A DNA stretch of 64,000 bases from Legionella sp. Its GTDB lineage: Bacteria > Pseudomonadota > Gammaproteobacteria > Legionellales > Legionellaceae. The position numbers and the translations under genes were made by a program. A model generated the notes under the pieces. The model saw only the letters and a list, made by a program, of their open reading frames with translations. It was not told where the DNA came from and ran no database searches. Of the stretch, positions 26,769 to 34,136 are shown piece by piece. Within the stretch, counting starts at the first letter, position 1. The number at the start of each line of letters is the position of its first letter. The stretch covers positions 1-64,000 of the forward strand of contig JAFKHV010000019.1 of NCBI GenBank assembly GCA_017306715.1. The letters are read 5' to 3'.

Positions 26769-27063
26769 ATGACACCAAGGCTTACCGTTTTGCCTTAACT
26801 GACTATTTAATATACAGAGTTATCATAAACGTGTTTTAATAGCGCTTAATAAAGCGACTTTATTTATGTAACCAAAACCATTGGTTGTAGTGAAAACGAC
26901 GCTTAAAACTAAAATATGGAAGTTGATTTTTTTACTTAAACGCATAAAAATTGCCCTTCGGTGATATTTTGCTAAACAGCGCTCCCTTAAACAGAAATCA
27001 TTCAATCAAAGTCACTTAATAATTGCTTTTTATTTCTTTCTCTTTTCTAACATCGGCTTCATC
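26769..27063. other. Intergenic region with no convincing gene
   Basis: This AT-rich stretch between the recombinase and the DUF4062 gene holds a minus-strand frame at 26823-27005 that has no family features or ribosome site. A short palindrome (AACCATTGGTT) is at about 26877-26887. As the flank of a tyrosine recombinase it could contain a recombination site, but I could not define one. Confidence 0.3.
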
Positions 27064-28578
27064 CTATTTTTTATTTTTAGATAAATCTTCTAATAAAATT
27101 TTTCCCTTTTTGGATAAACGATATTTTTGCAATCTACTTTTAGGCTTTTCTGGGATAGTACGCTCGATTAACTCATCCCAGAGCAATTGATCAAGATAAT
27201 TACGTTGAAAAGTTTCTCGATGCCTAATACCTGCTACCTCTTGTAGCTCTATACTTTTCAGCTCACCTTTTAGCTCACATGCTCTTAGTACCCGCTCAAC
27301 CCATGGATCGACTTGTCCGGTAACTTGTCCGGTAACTTGTCCGGTAACTTGTCCGGTCATCGATGATGATTTACGCCAAATGGTTGTCTTGAATCCATCG
27401 GAGATAGAAAATTCAGGCTCTGGCAGTCCAACCTCACGGCAACGACGAATCATATCGCCTGTACCAGTTCCCATACGCTCGATATATTTCGTTAAATACA
27501 ATGGCTCAGCAAGCAAGGGATTTCTTGGAACAGAACCATGTGGATGACGTAATTTCTCTAAGGTCAATGATGGAGGGAGTCCTCCTGGATTCCAAATTTC
27601 CAATCGATCTGCAAACAGCATTACCTGTACACTTCCATTACTATCATAGTCTCGATGAGCAACCGCATTCACAATCGCTTCTGCGACAACTTCCTGGGGA
27701 ATTTCATAGGCAACAGGCACTTCCGCCCCGCTCTCTCTGGTTCCCACCCAAAGATTAATTTTGGACATTACGAAATCAATCGCCTGATCGACCAGTGAAA
27801 ATAACGTGCCTTTATATACTTGATATGAAGGAATGGGTTTGGCTACTTCTGTCCCGTGAAAATGAGCACATTTTACCTCGGATGACATAACAAACCGTTG
27901 TGGTTGCTTTCCAAAGAGTAACATTGCGGCATGTGTAGGCTTATCCTCATCTAGCAAATTCAAATGGGACAGTAATTCAAAAGAGGTCGCATCGATAGGC
28001 AGTGGAAATCCACGTCCTCGTTTTGCTCGACGTAAAAAAGCCGTCATCCCCTCTTCATCTAAATCTAATAATGTTGCCCCTCGACAAGGAGCGGCATCAA
28101 AAGGGCTATTTCTGATTAATTTTCGTTCTTCTAAATCATGTATTAAAGCCGCATAAACATTGGAAATAAGCTCGGAAATAGATTGATAACGCCTTCTGAT
28201 TAATTCAGTTCCAACACGAGTAATAAGATTTTTCATTTTAGGGTGACGTTTACTTTCTTCATTTCCCTTTATAAAAATTAATCGGGTCTTACGTTCCTCG
28301 GAAGCTAGATTGTATTCTTCCTCAGTAGGGGAAACACCTTTTGCATTCTCAAAGCCATAATCATAGCCAAAAAGACCAATATAGATATCACAAGCACTTA
28401 CTTGTTCTAGATAAACTTGATCTGCCCTCCTATCATGAGCTGGCAATTCTTCGAATAAAAATGGATCAAAAAAACGACGCATTAAGGGATCATTTTTCAA
28501 CCAATGGCATATCTCTAGACGATCTTCTTTAAATTCTTGTTGTACGCTACTGATAAAAATACGCAATGGTCTCATCAT
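27064..28578 (-). CDS. DUF4062 / AlbA-type ATP-binding protein with winged-helix tail
   Basis: This protein of about 504 aa has an N-terminal DUF4062 domain (RIFISSVQQEF...YIGLFGYDYG, about 1-100), a central AlbA/RecG-related HATPase-like region (VAEAIVNAVAHRDYDSNG, then WNPGGLPPSL and MGTGTGDMIRRC, about 270-395), a TGQV tandem repeat (about 407-422) and a C-terminal winged helix (about 425-500). DUF4062 is a TIR-like fold often found in signalling and defence proteins. The start is set at ATG 28578; an in-frame TTG at 28593 is the longest form. Function is unknown; transcription regulator or defence sensor are both possible. Confidence 0.75.
   Translation of the reverse strand: MMRPLRIFISSVQQEFKEDRLEICHWLKNDPLMRRFFDPFLFEELPAHDRRADQVYLEQVSACDIYIGLFGYDYGFENAKGVSPTEEEYNLASEERKTRLIFIKGNEESKRHPKMKNLITRVGTELIRRRYQSISELISNVYAALIHDLEERKLIRNSPFDAAPCRGATLLDLDEEGMTAFLRRAKRGRGFPLPIDATSFELLSHLNLLDEDKPTHAAMLLFGKQPQRFVMSSEVKCAHFHGTEVAKPIPSYQVYKGTLFSLVDQAIDFVMSKINLWVGTRESGAEVPVAYEIPQEVVAEAIVNAVAHRDYDSNGSVQVMLFADRLEIWNPGGLPPSLTLEKLRHPHGSVPRNPLLAEPLYLTKYIERMGTGTGDMIRRCREVGLPEPEFSISDGFKTTIWRKSSSMTGQVTGQVTGQVTGQVDPWVERVLRACELKGELKSIELQEVAGIRHRETFQRNYLDQLLWDELIERTIPEKPKSRLQKYRLSKKGKILLEDLSKNKK
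27311..27358 (-). repeat. Four 12-bp tandem repeats encoding Thr-Gly-Gln-Val
   Basis: The plus strand reads acttgtccggta three times, then acttgtccggtc. The 12-bp unit keeps the frame and encodes TGQV four times as a linker in the DUF4062 protein. Tandem identity at DNA level suggests recent slippage, so copy number may vary between strains. Confidence 0.9.
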
Positions 28579-28662
28579 AAATCCAAAATCCAAAAATTAA
28601 ACACGCTCTTCTTTCTCATTAACAGGCTTAATTACGTTATAACCCACGATTATCACACAACG

Positions 28663-28685
28663 TTATCAACAGATTTTGTGGATAA
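28663..28685. promoter_or_regulatory. Pair of opposed DnaA boxes
   Basis: TTATCAACA at 28663-28671 (plus strand, one mismatch) and TGTGGATAA at 28677-28685 (a perfect TTATCCACA on the minus strand) face each other 5 bp apart. They lie directly after the stop codon of the minus-strand parB gene. DnaA boxes are expected near an iteron origin; here they are about 900 bp from the nearest iterons. A further near-match, TATGGATAA, is at 29866-29874. Confidence 0.6.
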
Positions 28686-29561
28686 CTATCCTCTTTCGCT
28701 CATTAGTTTGATCAACCAATCAACCTCACTAGCAGAATTCACCTCGATAATCACTTTTCCCTTACCTTCAGCATTTACTTTTACAGAAACATTTGTTGTA
28801 AATTGTTGAGATAGATAGGTACTCCACTCCTCACACTTGTCATGACGTGTAGCTGAAGAAAAAGTCTTGTCATGTTCCTTATCTCCTGATGACTTCAATC
28901 GGTTTGCTAATGCCTCCGTATCACGCACATTGAGCTGTTTCTCAATGACGGCGCATGCAACTTGAAATTGATGTTCTGGCGAAAGTTTCAAAATTGATCG
29001 GGCATGTCCCATATCAATCTTACCCTCGTTTAGCATCTCTATTACTCTAGAGTCCAAAGATAGTAAGCGAAGCGTATTAGTAACTGAAACTCTGGAACGA
29101 CCTATCATTTGTGCTATGTCTTCATGAGTCATATGGAACTCTTCGCGAAAACGGTTTAATGCTAGCGCTTCTTCAATTGGGTTGAGATTTTCGCGTTGAA
29201 TATTTTCAATCAGTGAAAATGCGAGAGCAATATTATCATCAACATTTCTAATAATAACAGGCACATAAGTTAAACCTGCTTTTTTTGCCGCTCGCCAGCG
29301 TCTTTCGCCAGCAATAATCTCATAACGTTCTTCTGCAATCTTTCTAACAATAAGTGGCTGGATAATCCCTTGAACTTTGATGGAGCTTGCGAGCTCATCT
29401 AAAACAGATTCATCAAATTGTCTTCTAGGCTGATATTTTCCAGAATTTAATAACTCAACAGCTAAATGAGTTATCGATTCAAAGGGTTTGGATTCTCCAT
29501 CCTGGAATGAATTGTCTAAGGCTCGAAGCAACTTCAATCCCTTCAATTCTAAATTTGACAC
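28686..29561 (-). CDS. Orphan ParB/Spo0J-type partition protein
   Basis: This 291-aa protein is of the chromosomal or KorB-like ParB type. The N-terminal nuclease-like domain has YQPRRQFDESVLDELASSIK and the CTP-binding GERRWRAAKKAG (about 75-90). An HTH (HEDIAQMIGRSRVSVTNTLRLL) and SGHAR-like DMGHARSIL follow. No ParA of the matching type is beside it; the ParA at 29919 already has its own ParB. It may bind parS-like sites for silencing, or cooperate with the host ParA. It is divergent from parA, with six iterons in between. Confidence 0.88.
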   Translation of the reverse strand: MSNLELKGLKLLRALDNSFQDGESKPFESITHLAVELLNSGKYQPRRQFDESVLDELASSIKVQGIIQPLIVRKIAEERYEIIAGERRWRAAKKAGLTYVPVIIRNVDDNIALAFSLIENIQRENLNPIEEALALNRFREEFHMTHEDIAQMIGRSRVSVTNTLRLLSLDSRVIEMLNEGKIDMGHARSILKLSPEHQFQVACAVIEKQLNVRDTEALANRLKSSGDKEHDKTFSSATRHDKCEEWSTYLSQQFTTNVSVKVNAEGKGKVIIEVNSASEVDWLIKLMSERG

Positions 29562-29583
29562 GAGTGTCTCTCCTCAGTTTATC

Positions 29584-29729
29584 CCTGCAAACGTCCCACC
29601 ATACCTGTAAACGTCGCACCATTAGTTATTTTTCTTATTTTTACTTCCTGAAAACGTCCCACCCTATCCCGTAAACGCCGCATCCATTCCTGTAAACGTC
29701 CCGGGTAATTCCCGTAAATGTCCCGCAGA
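29584..29729 (+). repeat. Six direct iterons upstream of parA
   Basis: A repeat close to CCTGTAAACGTCCCACCAT occurs at 29584, 29604, 29647, 29668, 29689 and 29711 (each about 19 bp). Steps are 20, 43, 21, 21 and 22 bp, so most are two helical turns apart, with one unit apparently lost or diverged. The same unit occurs inverted on the far side of rep (33471-33525). Such arrays bind Rep_3-type initiators and set origin activity, copy number and incompatibility. Confidence 0.88.
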
Positions 29730-29803
29730 CTATCCTACAACCCTTAAGAACATTGATGCATTAAACTTCTAAACAACAAATAAAAAGATCTTAAAAAAAA
29801 TTA

Positions 29804-29911
29804 AAACACGTTGTGTTTCTATAGTAAATAGAAAAATTCATAAAAACCTTGTTTTTTCATAAAAATATGGATAAATTAGTAAAAAAGTGAAATTTTGTTT
29901 ATTAAACAAAA
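29804..29911. promoter_or_regulatory. Three short inverted repeats in the parA promoter region
   Basis: AAACAC-GTT-GTGTTT at 29804-29818 and AAAAAC-CTT-GTTTTT at 29842-29856 share the form AAAnAC-N3-GTnTTT and are 38 bp apart. TTTTGTTT-ATT-AAACAAAA at 29893-29911 is a perfect 8-bp inverted repeat that reaches the parA ribosome site. P1-type ParA proteins with an N-terminal HTH repress their own promoter, so these are good operator candidates. Confidence 0.5.
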
Positions 29912-29918
29912 GGAAATT

Positions 29919-31136
29919 ATGCTAAATCCTCAAATTATTACTTATGGCACAGATAATCCAGAACAACTGATGGATAAATTTTATCAAGCCGGGAATGATA
30001 TGTTATTGGCACTCAGGAACTACGTCATTAATCCTGAAAAAAGAAAAAAACCAAGAACATGGGGCGCTATTGAAGCAGCAAAAATGGTTAAAGTTTCAGA
30101 TCCCACCTTTCGAAAGCTATTGGAGTCACATGATGATATTCCAGGAATAGTAATGGAAAAACAGGAAAATGGGAGAAACGTAAAAAAGTACACTTTAGCC
30201 GCTATAAATTGTCTAAGAGATAAAGCCGGGACTCGCTATATACGACCAAAAGGTTCCAAATGTTTAACAATTGCCGTTTCTAATTTAAAGGGCGGTGTTG
30301 GAAAAACAGAAACGACTGTCGATTTAGGTAAAAAAATTGCTATTGAAGGATTAAAAGTTTTACTACTAGATTTTGATGCACAAGGAACTGCAACCTTAAT
30401 TAGCTCCGGATTGATACCTGATTTAGAGTTAAAATATGAAGACACCATCACAAATGTGCTTATTTCTAACCCAAGCAACATTAAGGAGGTTATTTTAAAA
30501 ACACATTTCGATGGTTTAGATATTATCCCTGCGAACTTGGCGATACAAGATTGTGATCTAATTTTACCCAATGAAACAGCAAATAATCAAGACCGACTAG
30601 GATCTCCAGTTATTAGATTAGCTGAATCTTTGAAAATTATTAAAAATCAATATGATGTTATCTTAATTGACTGCGGCCCAAATCTTGGACTACTTACTTT
30701 AAACGCAATTATTGCTTGTGATGGAATTATTATTCCTATTCCTCCATCTATGAATGATTATTCCAGTTTCATCATGTATACCGCTACATTAAGAAACATG
30801 TTTAAAGAGCTACCTTCTAAAAAATTAGAATATCTTCGAATTTTGATTTCAAAACATACTGGCAGTAATGAGGCCTTACAAATGGAAAACATGATGCGCG
30901 AACAATTTGGACGATATATCTTGACAAATCATATGTGTGAAACTGTAGAAGTTCCTAAGGCAGCTAACGAAATTGGGACTATTTATGACATTTCTAAACC
31001 TCGAGGAAGTCGAGAAGCTTACAGACGCGCTTTGCAACATCTGGATGATGTTAATTTAGAAATTATTAATAACTTTAAAGATATTTGGGACAAACAAGCA
31101 ACTTCTTCGATTATAGGTGGTGATAACAATGGATAA
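29919..31136 (+). CDS. parA: ParA partition ATPase (P1-type, N-terminal HTH)
   Basis: This 405-aa type Ia ParA has an N-terminal HTH (GAIEAAKMVKVSDPTFRKLL, about 42-61) followed by a deviant Walker ATPase with KGGVGKTET at about 124-132, LLLDFDAQGTAT and LIDCGPNLGLLT. It segregates plasmid copies with its ParB and autoregulates the operon. The start is placed at ATG 29919 after AAAAGGAAATT; a TTG at 29895 would add eight residues inside an inverted repeat. The stop overlaps the parB start. Confidence 0.93.
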   Translation: MLNPQIITYGTDNPEQLMDKFYQAGNDMLLALRNYVINPEKRKKPRTWGAIEAAKMVKVSDPTFRKLLESHDDIPGIVMEKQENGRNVKKYTLAAINCLRDKAGTRYIRPKGSKCLTIAVSNLKGGVGKTETTVDLGKKIAIEGLKVLLLDFDAQGTATLISSGLIPDLELKYEDTITNVLISNPSNIKEVILKTHFDGLDIIPANLAIQDCDLILPNETANNQDRLGSPVIRLAESLKIIKNQYDVILIDCGPNLGLLTLNAIIACDGIIIPIPPSMNDYSSFIMYTATLRNMFKELPSKKLEYLRILISKHTGSNEALQMENMMREQFGRYILTNHMCETVEVPKAANEIGTIYDISKPRGSREAYRRALQHLDDVNLEIINNFKDIWDKQATSSIIGGDNNG

Positions 31137-32124
31137 CAGTAAAAAAAATGTCCACAACTCTGGTCCATTAGGCATGTTACTGCGAAACGGGCAAATTAAT
31201 AAACTGGAAACTTCTAACGAGGTTTCTTCTAATCAAACATCCTCCTATTTTAAAACACAATCTGGAATTGAGTTTTCAGAGCAAGAGCTGATTTATATTG
31301 ATCCTGCTGAATGTGAACCATGGTGCTATGCTAACCGTCATGAAAATGAAATGGGGGATATTCAAGGGCTTGTTGATTCAATTAAAGCAAATAAACAATT
31401 GCAACCGGCTTTAGTTAGGCTTCACCCTACCCCACATGGAAAAATTAAATACGAGGTAATTTTCGGTAGAAGACGACACATTGCTTGCTTACAGCTTGGA
31501 ATTCCTTTTTTAGTCATAAAAAAAGACATTCCTAATATTCAAGATGCTGTAGCATCCCAAGATGCAGAGAATAAATTACGAAATGATGTTAGCAACTATT
31601 CTAATGCCTTGTTATATAAACGCTTATTAGTAGATGGTGTATTTAAAACTGAAAAAGAGCTCGCAGACAAATTAAATATCTCTACATCAACTTTTAATGA
31701 TTTAATGGCTTACTCAAAGATTCCTGATGAAATAATAGGTAAAATTCCTAATATTCATATTTTATCAAAACAGTTGGCCGTTTCTATTGTTCAAATATTA
31801 AATAAATCAAAAAATAACTATAAAACAATGTTATCTATTGCCCATCAGATAGGGAAAACAATAAATTCTAATGCCAAGCTTGAGCGTATATTTGAATCAA
31901 ATAGCACGAAATCGCAATCGTCATTACACACAAGAAATTCCACTGATGCTAAATTTTATGTATCTCAAAAAGGTAAGAAGTTATTTACTTTTAAACGTGA
32001 TTCACGAGGATTACCTTCGATTGTTCTTAATAAAGAAATCTCCGAATTAATAGATTTAGAATCTATGTGTTCTCATATGTTTGAATATCTAGAAAAAGAA
32101 ATGGAATCCGGATATCCGGATTGA
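31129..32124 (+). CDS. parB: ParB partition protein
   Basis: At 331 aa it has a ParB nuclease-like domain (IDPAECEPW..., then VIFGRRRHIACLQLGIPF) and an HTH (TEKELADKLNISTSTFNDLMAYSKIP), with a lysine-rich C-terminal dimer region. ATG 31129 overlaps the parA stop by 8 bp after TAGGTGGTG. Together with ParA it forms a type Ia partition system. The centromere is not proven; the paired palindromes at its 3' end (32105-32147) are candidates. Low similarity by eye to the orphan ParB at 28686. Confidence 0.9.
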   Translation: MDNSKKNVHNSGPLGMLLRNGQINKLETSNEVSSNQTSSYFKTQSGIEFSEQELIYIDPAECEPWCYANRHENEMGDIQGLVDSIKANKQLQPALVRLHPTPHGKIKYEVIFGRRRHIACLQLGIPFLVIKKDIPNIQDAVASQDAENKLRNDVSNYSNALLYKRLLVDGVFKTEKELADKLNISTSTFNDLMAYSKIPDEIIGKIPNIHILSKQLAVSIVQILNKSKNNYKTMLSIAHQIGKTINSNAKLERIFESNSTKSQSSLHTRNSTDAKFYVSQKGKKLFTFKRDSRGLPSIVLNKEISELIDLESMCSHMFEYLEKEMESGYPD

Positions 32125-32147
32125 TATTTAATCCGGATATCCGGATT
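32105..32147. promoter_or_regulatory. Two identical 18-bp perfect palindromes between parB and rep
   Basis: AATCCGGATATCCGGATT occurs at 32105-32122 and again at 32130-32147, separated by 7 bp and 25 bp start to start. Each copy is its own reverse complement. The first runs into the parB stop codon and the second ends about 20 bp before the rep start. A parS site or a rep operator are the two obvious readings. P1 parS also sits just after parB. Confidence 0.8.
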
Positions 32148-32167
32148 CTATCGTTAGGGAGAACTGT

Positions 32168-33445
32168 GTGAAAAACGCAGCAATGAATAATAAAAGTCTC
32201 GAGCTAAAGAAACATGTTAACGCGATACATTGTTCTAATAATCTATCATTAGTTCAGCGTAAGCTGTTTAATGCGTTGCTCTTTAATGCTTATCCAGATC
32301 TTCCCTACAAACAACAATTTGAAATCAAAGGAAAAGATTTATATCAACTAATTGGTTACAACAGCAAAGACACTGCTAAGCTGAAGGAAGCTTTAATCGG
32401 ACTAATAACGATAGCTATTGAGTGGAATGTTATTGATTGCTCAACAGGACAAGAAAAAAAATGGAAGGCTAGTTCCATATTGGCATCTGCCGAACTTTCA
32501 AACGGAGTTTGTATTTATGAATACAGCCAGGTAATGAAAGATCTTATGTATCAACCTGAAATTTATGGTCAAATCAATATTGATCTCGTTTCAAAGTTTA
32601 AATCGGGTTATGGTTTGGCGTTATACGAGAATTGTATCCGATACAAAGGCCTTATGCAGACACCATGGTTTCCCATAGAGATTTTTAGAAAGTTGATGGG
32701 CGTGTTTGATGGAAAGTATCAAGTATTTAAAGATTTTAAGAAAAGAGTACTTGATGTTGGGGTGAATGAAGTAAATACAGTATCACCCATTCGTATTGTT
32801 CCTGAATTAGAACGAGTTAATCAGAAGGTCACTAAAATTCGATTCAAGCTAGAAAAAAATATTGATGAATCTCCAATTCAGATAAATAACTTATCAATTG
32901 ATGAGGAATTAAAACAAATATTGATTAGTACATTTGGATTTTCAGCACAAATGATTGATGAGACATATACAAAATATGGTAGGGAATATATTCGAGAGAA
33001 AGTAGAAATCATTACACAATCAGAGAATTTTGTTACAGGAAAAATTAGAGGCTTAGCTGGGTATTTGATTGAAGCATTAAAAAAAGATTATAAGCTAAGC
33101 AGATCAAGCAAAGCTGTAATTAATGAGCGTCGCAAGATCTCAGAAGCTAAAGAAAAAGAAAAAAAAGAAAAATTGGAAGAACAATCAGAGCGCTACAAAC
33201 AGTATGTAAACAAAAAGATAAACACATACCTAGAGAAATTAACAGAGCATCAAAAAAGCGCTTTAAATAATGATTTTGATAAATTCATGAAGGAACAAAG
33301 TAGTATTCTAAAAAATTGGTATAAAAAGCATGGCCTAGATCACCCTGCAACCAAAGCCTCGTTTCATAGTTTCATTAAAGAAAATAGACATAGTGAAATA
33401 GGTACTATCATATCAATGGAAGATTATATTGAGTTAGTTCAATAG
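32168..33445 (+). CDS. rep: Rep_3-family iteron-binding replication initiator
   Basis: This 425-aa initiator of the Rep_3 type begins with the typical NAIHCSNNLSLVQRKLFNALLFNAY helix and has two winged-helix regions to about residue 240. A long charged C-terminus rich in Lys and Glu (about 300-425) follows. It would open the origin by binding the iterons on either side of the par-rep block. Start is GTG 32168 after TTAGGGAGAACT. The charged tail is longer than in RepA/RepE (about 250-300 aa), which is unusual. Confidence 0.85.
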   Translation: MKNAAMNNKSLELKKHVNAIHCSNNLSLVQRKLFNALLFNAYPDLPYKQQFEIKGKDLYQLIGYNSKDTAKLKEALIGLITIAIEWNVIDCSTGQEKKWKASSILASAELSNGVCIYEYSQVMKDLMYQPEIYGQINIDLVSKFKSGYGLALYENCIRYKGLMQTPWFPIEIFRKLMGVFDGKYQVFKDFKKRVLDVGVNEVNTVSPIRIVPELERVNQKVTKIRFKLEKNIDESPIQINNLSIDEELKQILISTFGFSAQMIDETYTKYGREYIREKVEIITQSENFVTGKIRGLAGYLIEALKKDYKLSRSSKAVINERRKISEAKEKEKKEKLEEQSERYKQYVNKKINTYLEKLTEHQKSALNNDFDKFMKEQSSILKNWYKKHGLDHPATKASFHSFIKENRHSEIGTIISMEDYIELVQ

Positions 33446-33470
33446 CAATTAATAATAGCTATAAACTTAA

Positions 33471-33525
33471 GGATGGGACATTTGCGGGGATGTATTGTTT
33501 TATTGATGGATGGGACGTTTACGGG
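33471..33525 (-). repeat. Two iterons in inverted orientation downstream of rep
   Basis: On the minus strand, CCCGCAAATGTCCCATCC (33471-33488) and ACCCGTAAACGTCCCATCC (33507-33525) match the iterons at 29584-29729. They are 37 bp apart, start to start, so the spacing is about twice that of the main array. An inverted pair on the far side of rep fits a copy-control (handcuffing) locus. Confidence 0.85.
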
Positions 33526-33542
33526 TAATGAGATAATTAGTA

Positions 33543-34103
33543 ATGAAAACAATTTGTGTATATCTTGGTGCTAGTTCTGGAAATAATCTGGCATTCAAAG
33601 AAGCTGTTATTAAGCTTGCTCATGAAATAGTTGCTTATGGACTTACACTAGTTTATGGTGGGTCACGTCTTGGCATGATGGGTTTATTAGCAAGAACTGT
33701 AAAAGAATTGGGCGGTAAAGCGATCGGGGTTACAACTACACATCTTTTAGACAAAGAAAAACCGTTAGACATTCTAGATGAACTTCATATAGTCTCCTCC
33801 ATGCAAGAAAGAAAAAAAATGCTTCAATATCTGGCTGACGCATTTATCGTTATGCCTGGTGGTTTAGGAACACTAGAGGAAGCGGTTGAAACATGGAATG
33901 CAATAAAAATTGGAGAGCTAGACAAAAAGATAGGGTTTCTAAACGTTGATGATTACTTTATAAAACTATTTAGTTTTATCGAGCATTGTAATAAAAATGG
34001 ATTTATAACAGCTGAGCAAACAGCTATTCCCTCCGTGCAAGTTGAGCCTAAAAAATTGTTGAGTGATTTAGTCCTAGCAAAATCTGAAGAATTGTTTGTG
34101 TGA
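33543..34103 (+). CDS. LOG-family protein (phosphoribohydrolase-like)
   Basis: This 186-aa protein of the LOG/YvdD family has the signature PGGLGTLEEAVE (about 102-113), the N-terminal VYLGASSGNN and GGSRLGMMG. Relatives release free bases from cytokinin-type or purine nucleoside monophosphates and are often mislabelled lysine decarboxylases. It lies 17 bp after the inverted iterons and 33 bp before the transporter gene, probably in one transcript. Its link with the thioamide cluster is unknown. Confidence 0.88.
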   Translation: MKTICVYLGASSGNNLAFKEAVIKLAHEIVAYGLTLVYGGSRLGMMGLLARTVKELGGKAIGVTTTHLLDKEKPLDILDELHIVSSMQERKKMLQYLADAFIVMPGGLGTLEEAVETWNAIKIGELDKKIGFLNVDDYFIKLFSFIEHCNKNGFITAEQTAIPSVQVEPKKLLSDLVLAKSEELFV

Positions 34104-34136
34104 TGTAACAGTAGAAGTTTTTAATAAGGAAATGGA

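Noticed and set aside
26823..27005. 60-aa minus-strand frame between the recombinase and the DUF4062 gene
   Set aside because: No ribosome site, no family pattern, AT-rich background.
29584..29729. CRISPR-like array from the regularly spaced repeats
   Set aside because: Units are about 19 bp with 1-3 bp between most of them and there are no cas genes; they match plasmid iterons.
33543..34103. Lysine decarboxylase annotation
   Set aside because: The PGGxGTxxE signature marks the LOG phosphoribohydrolase-like family, not PLP decarboxylases.
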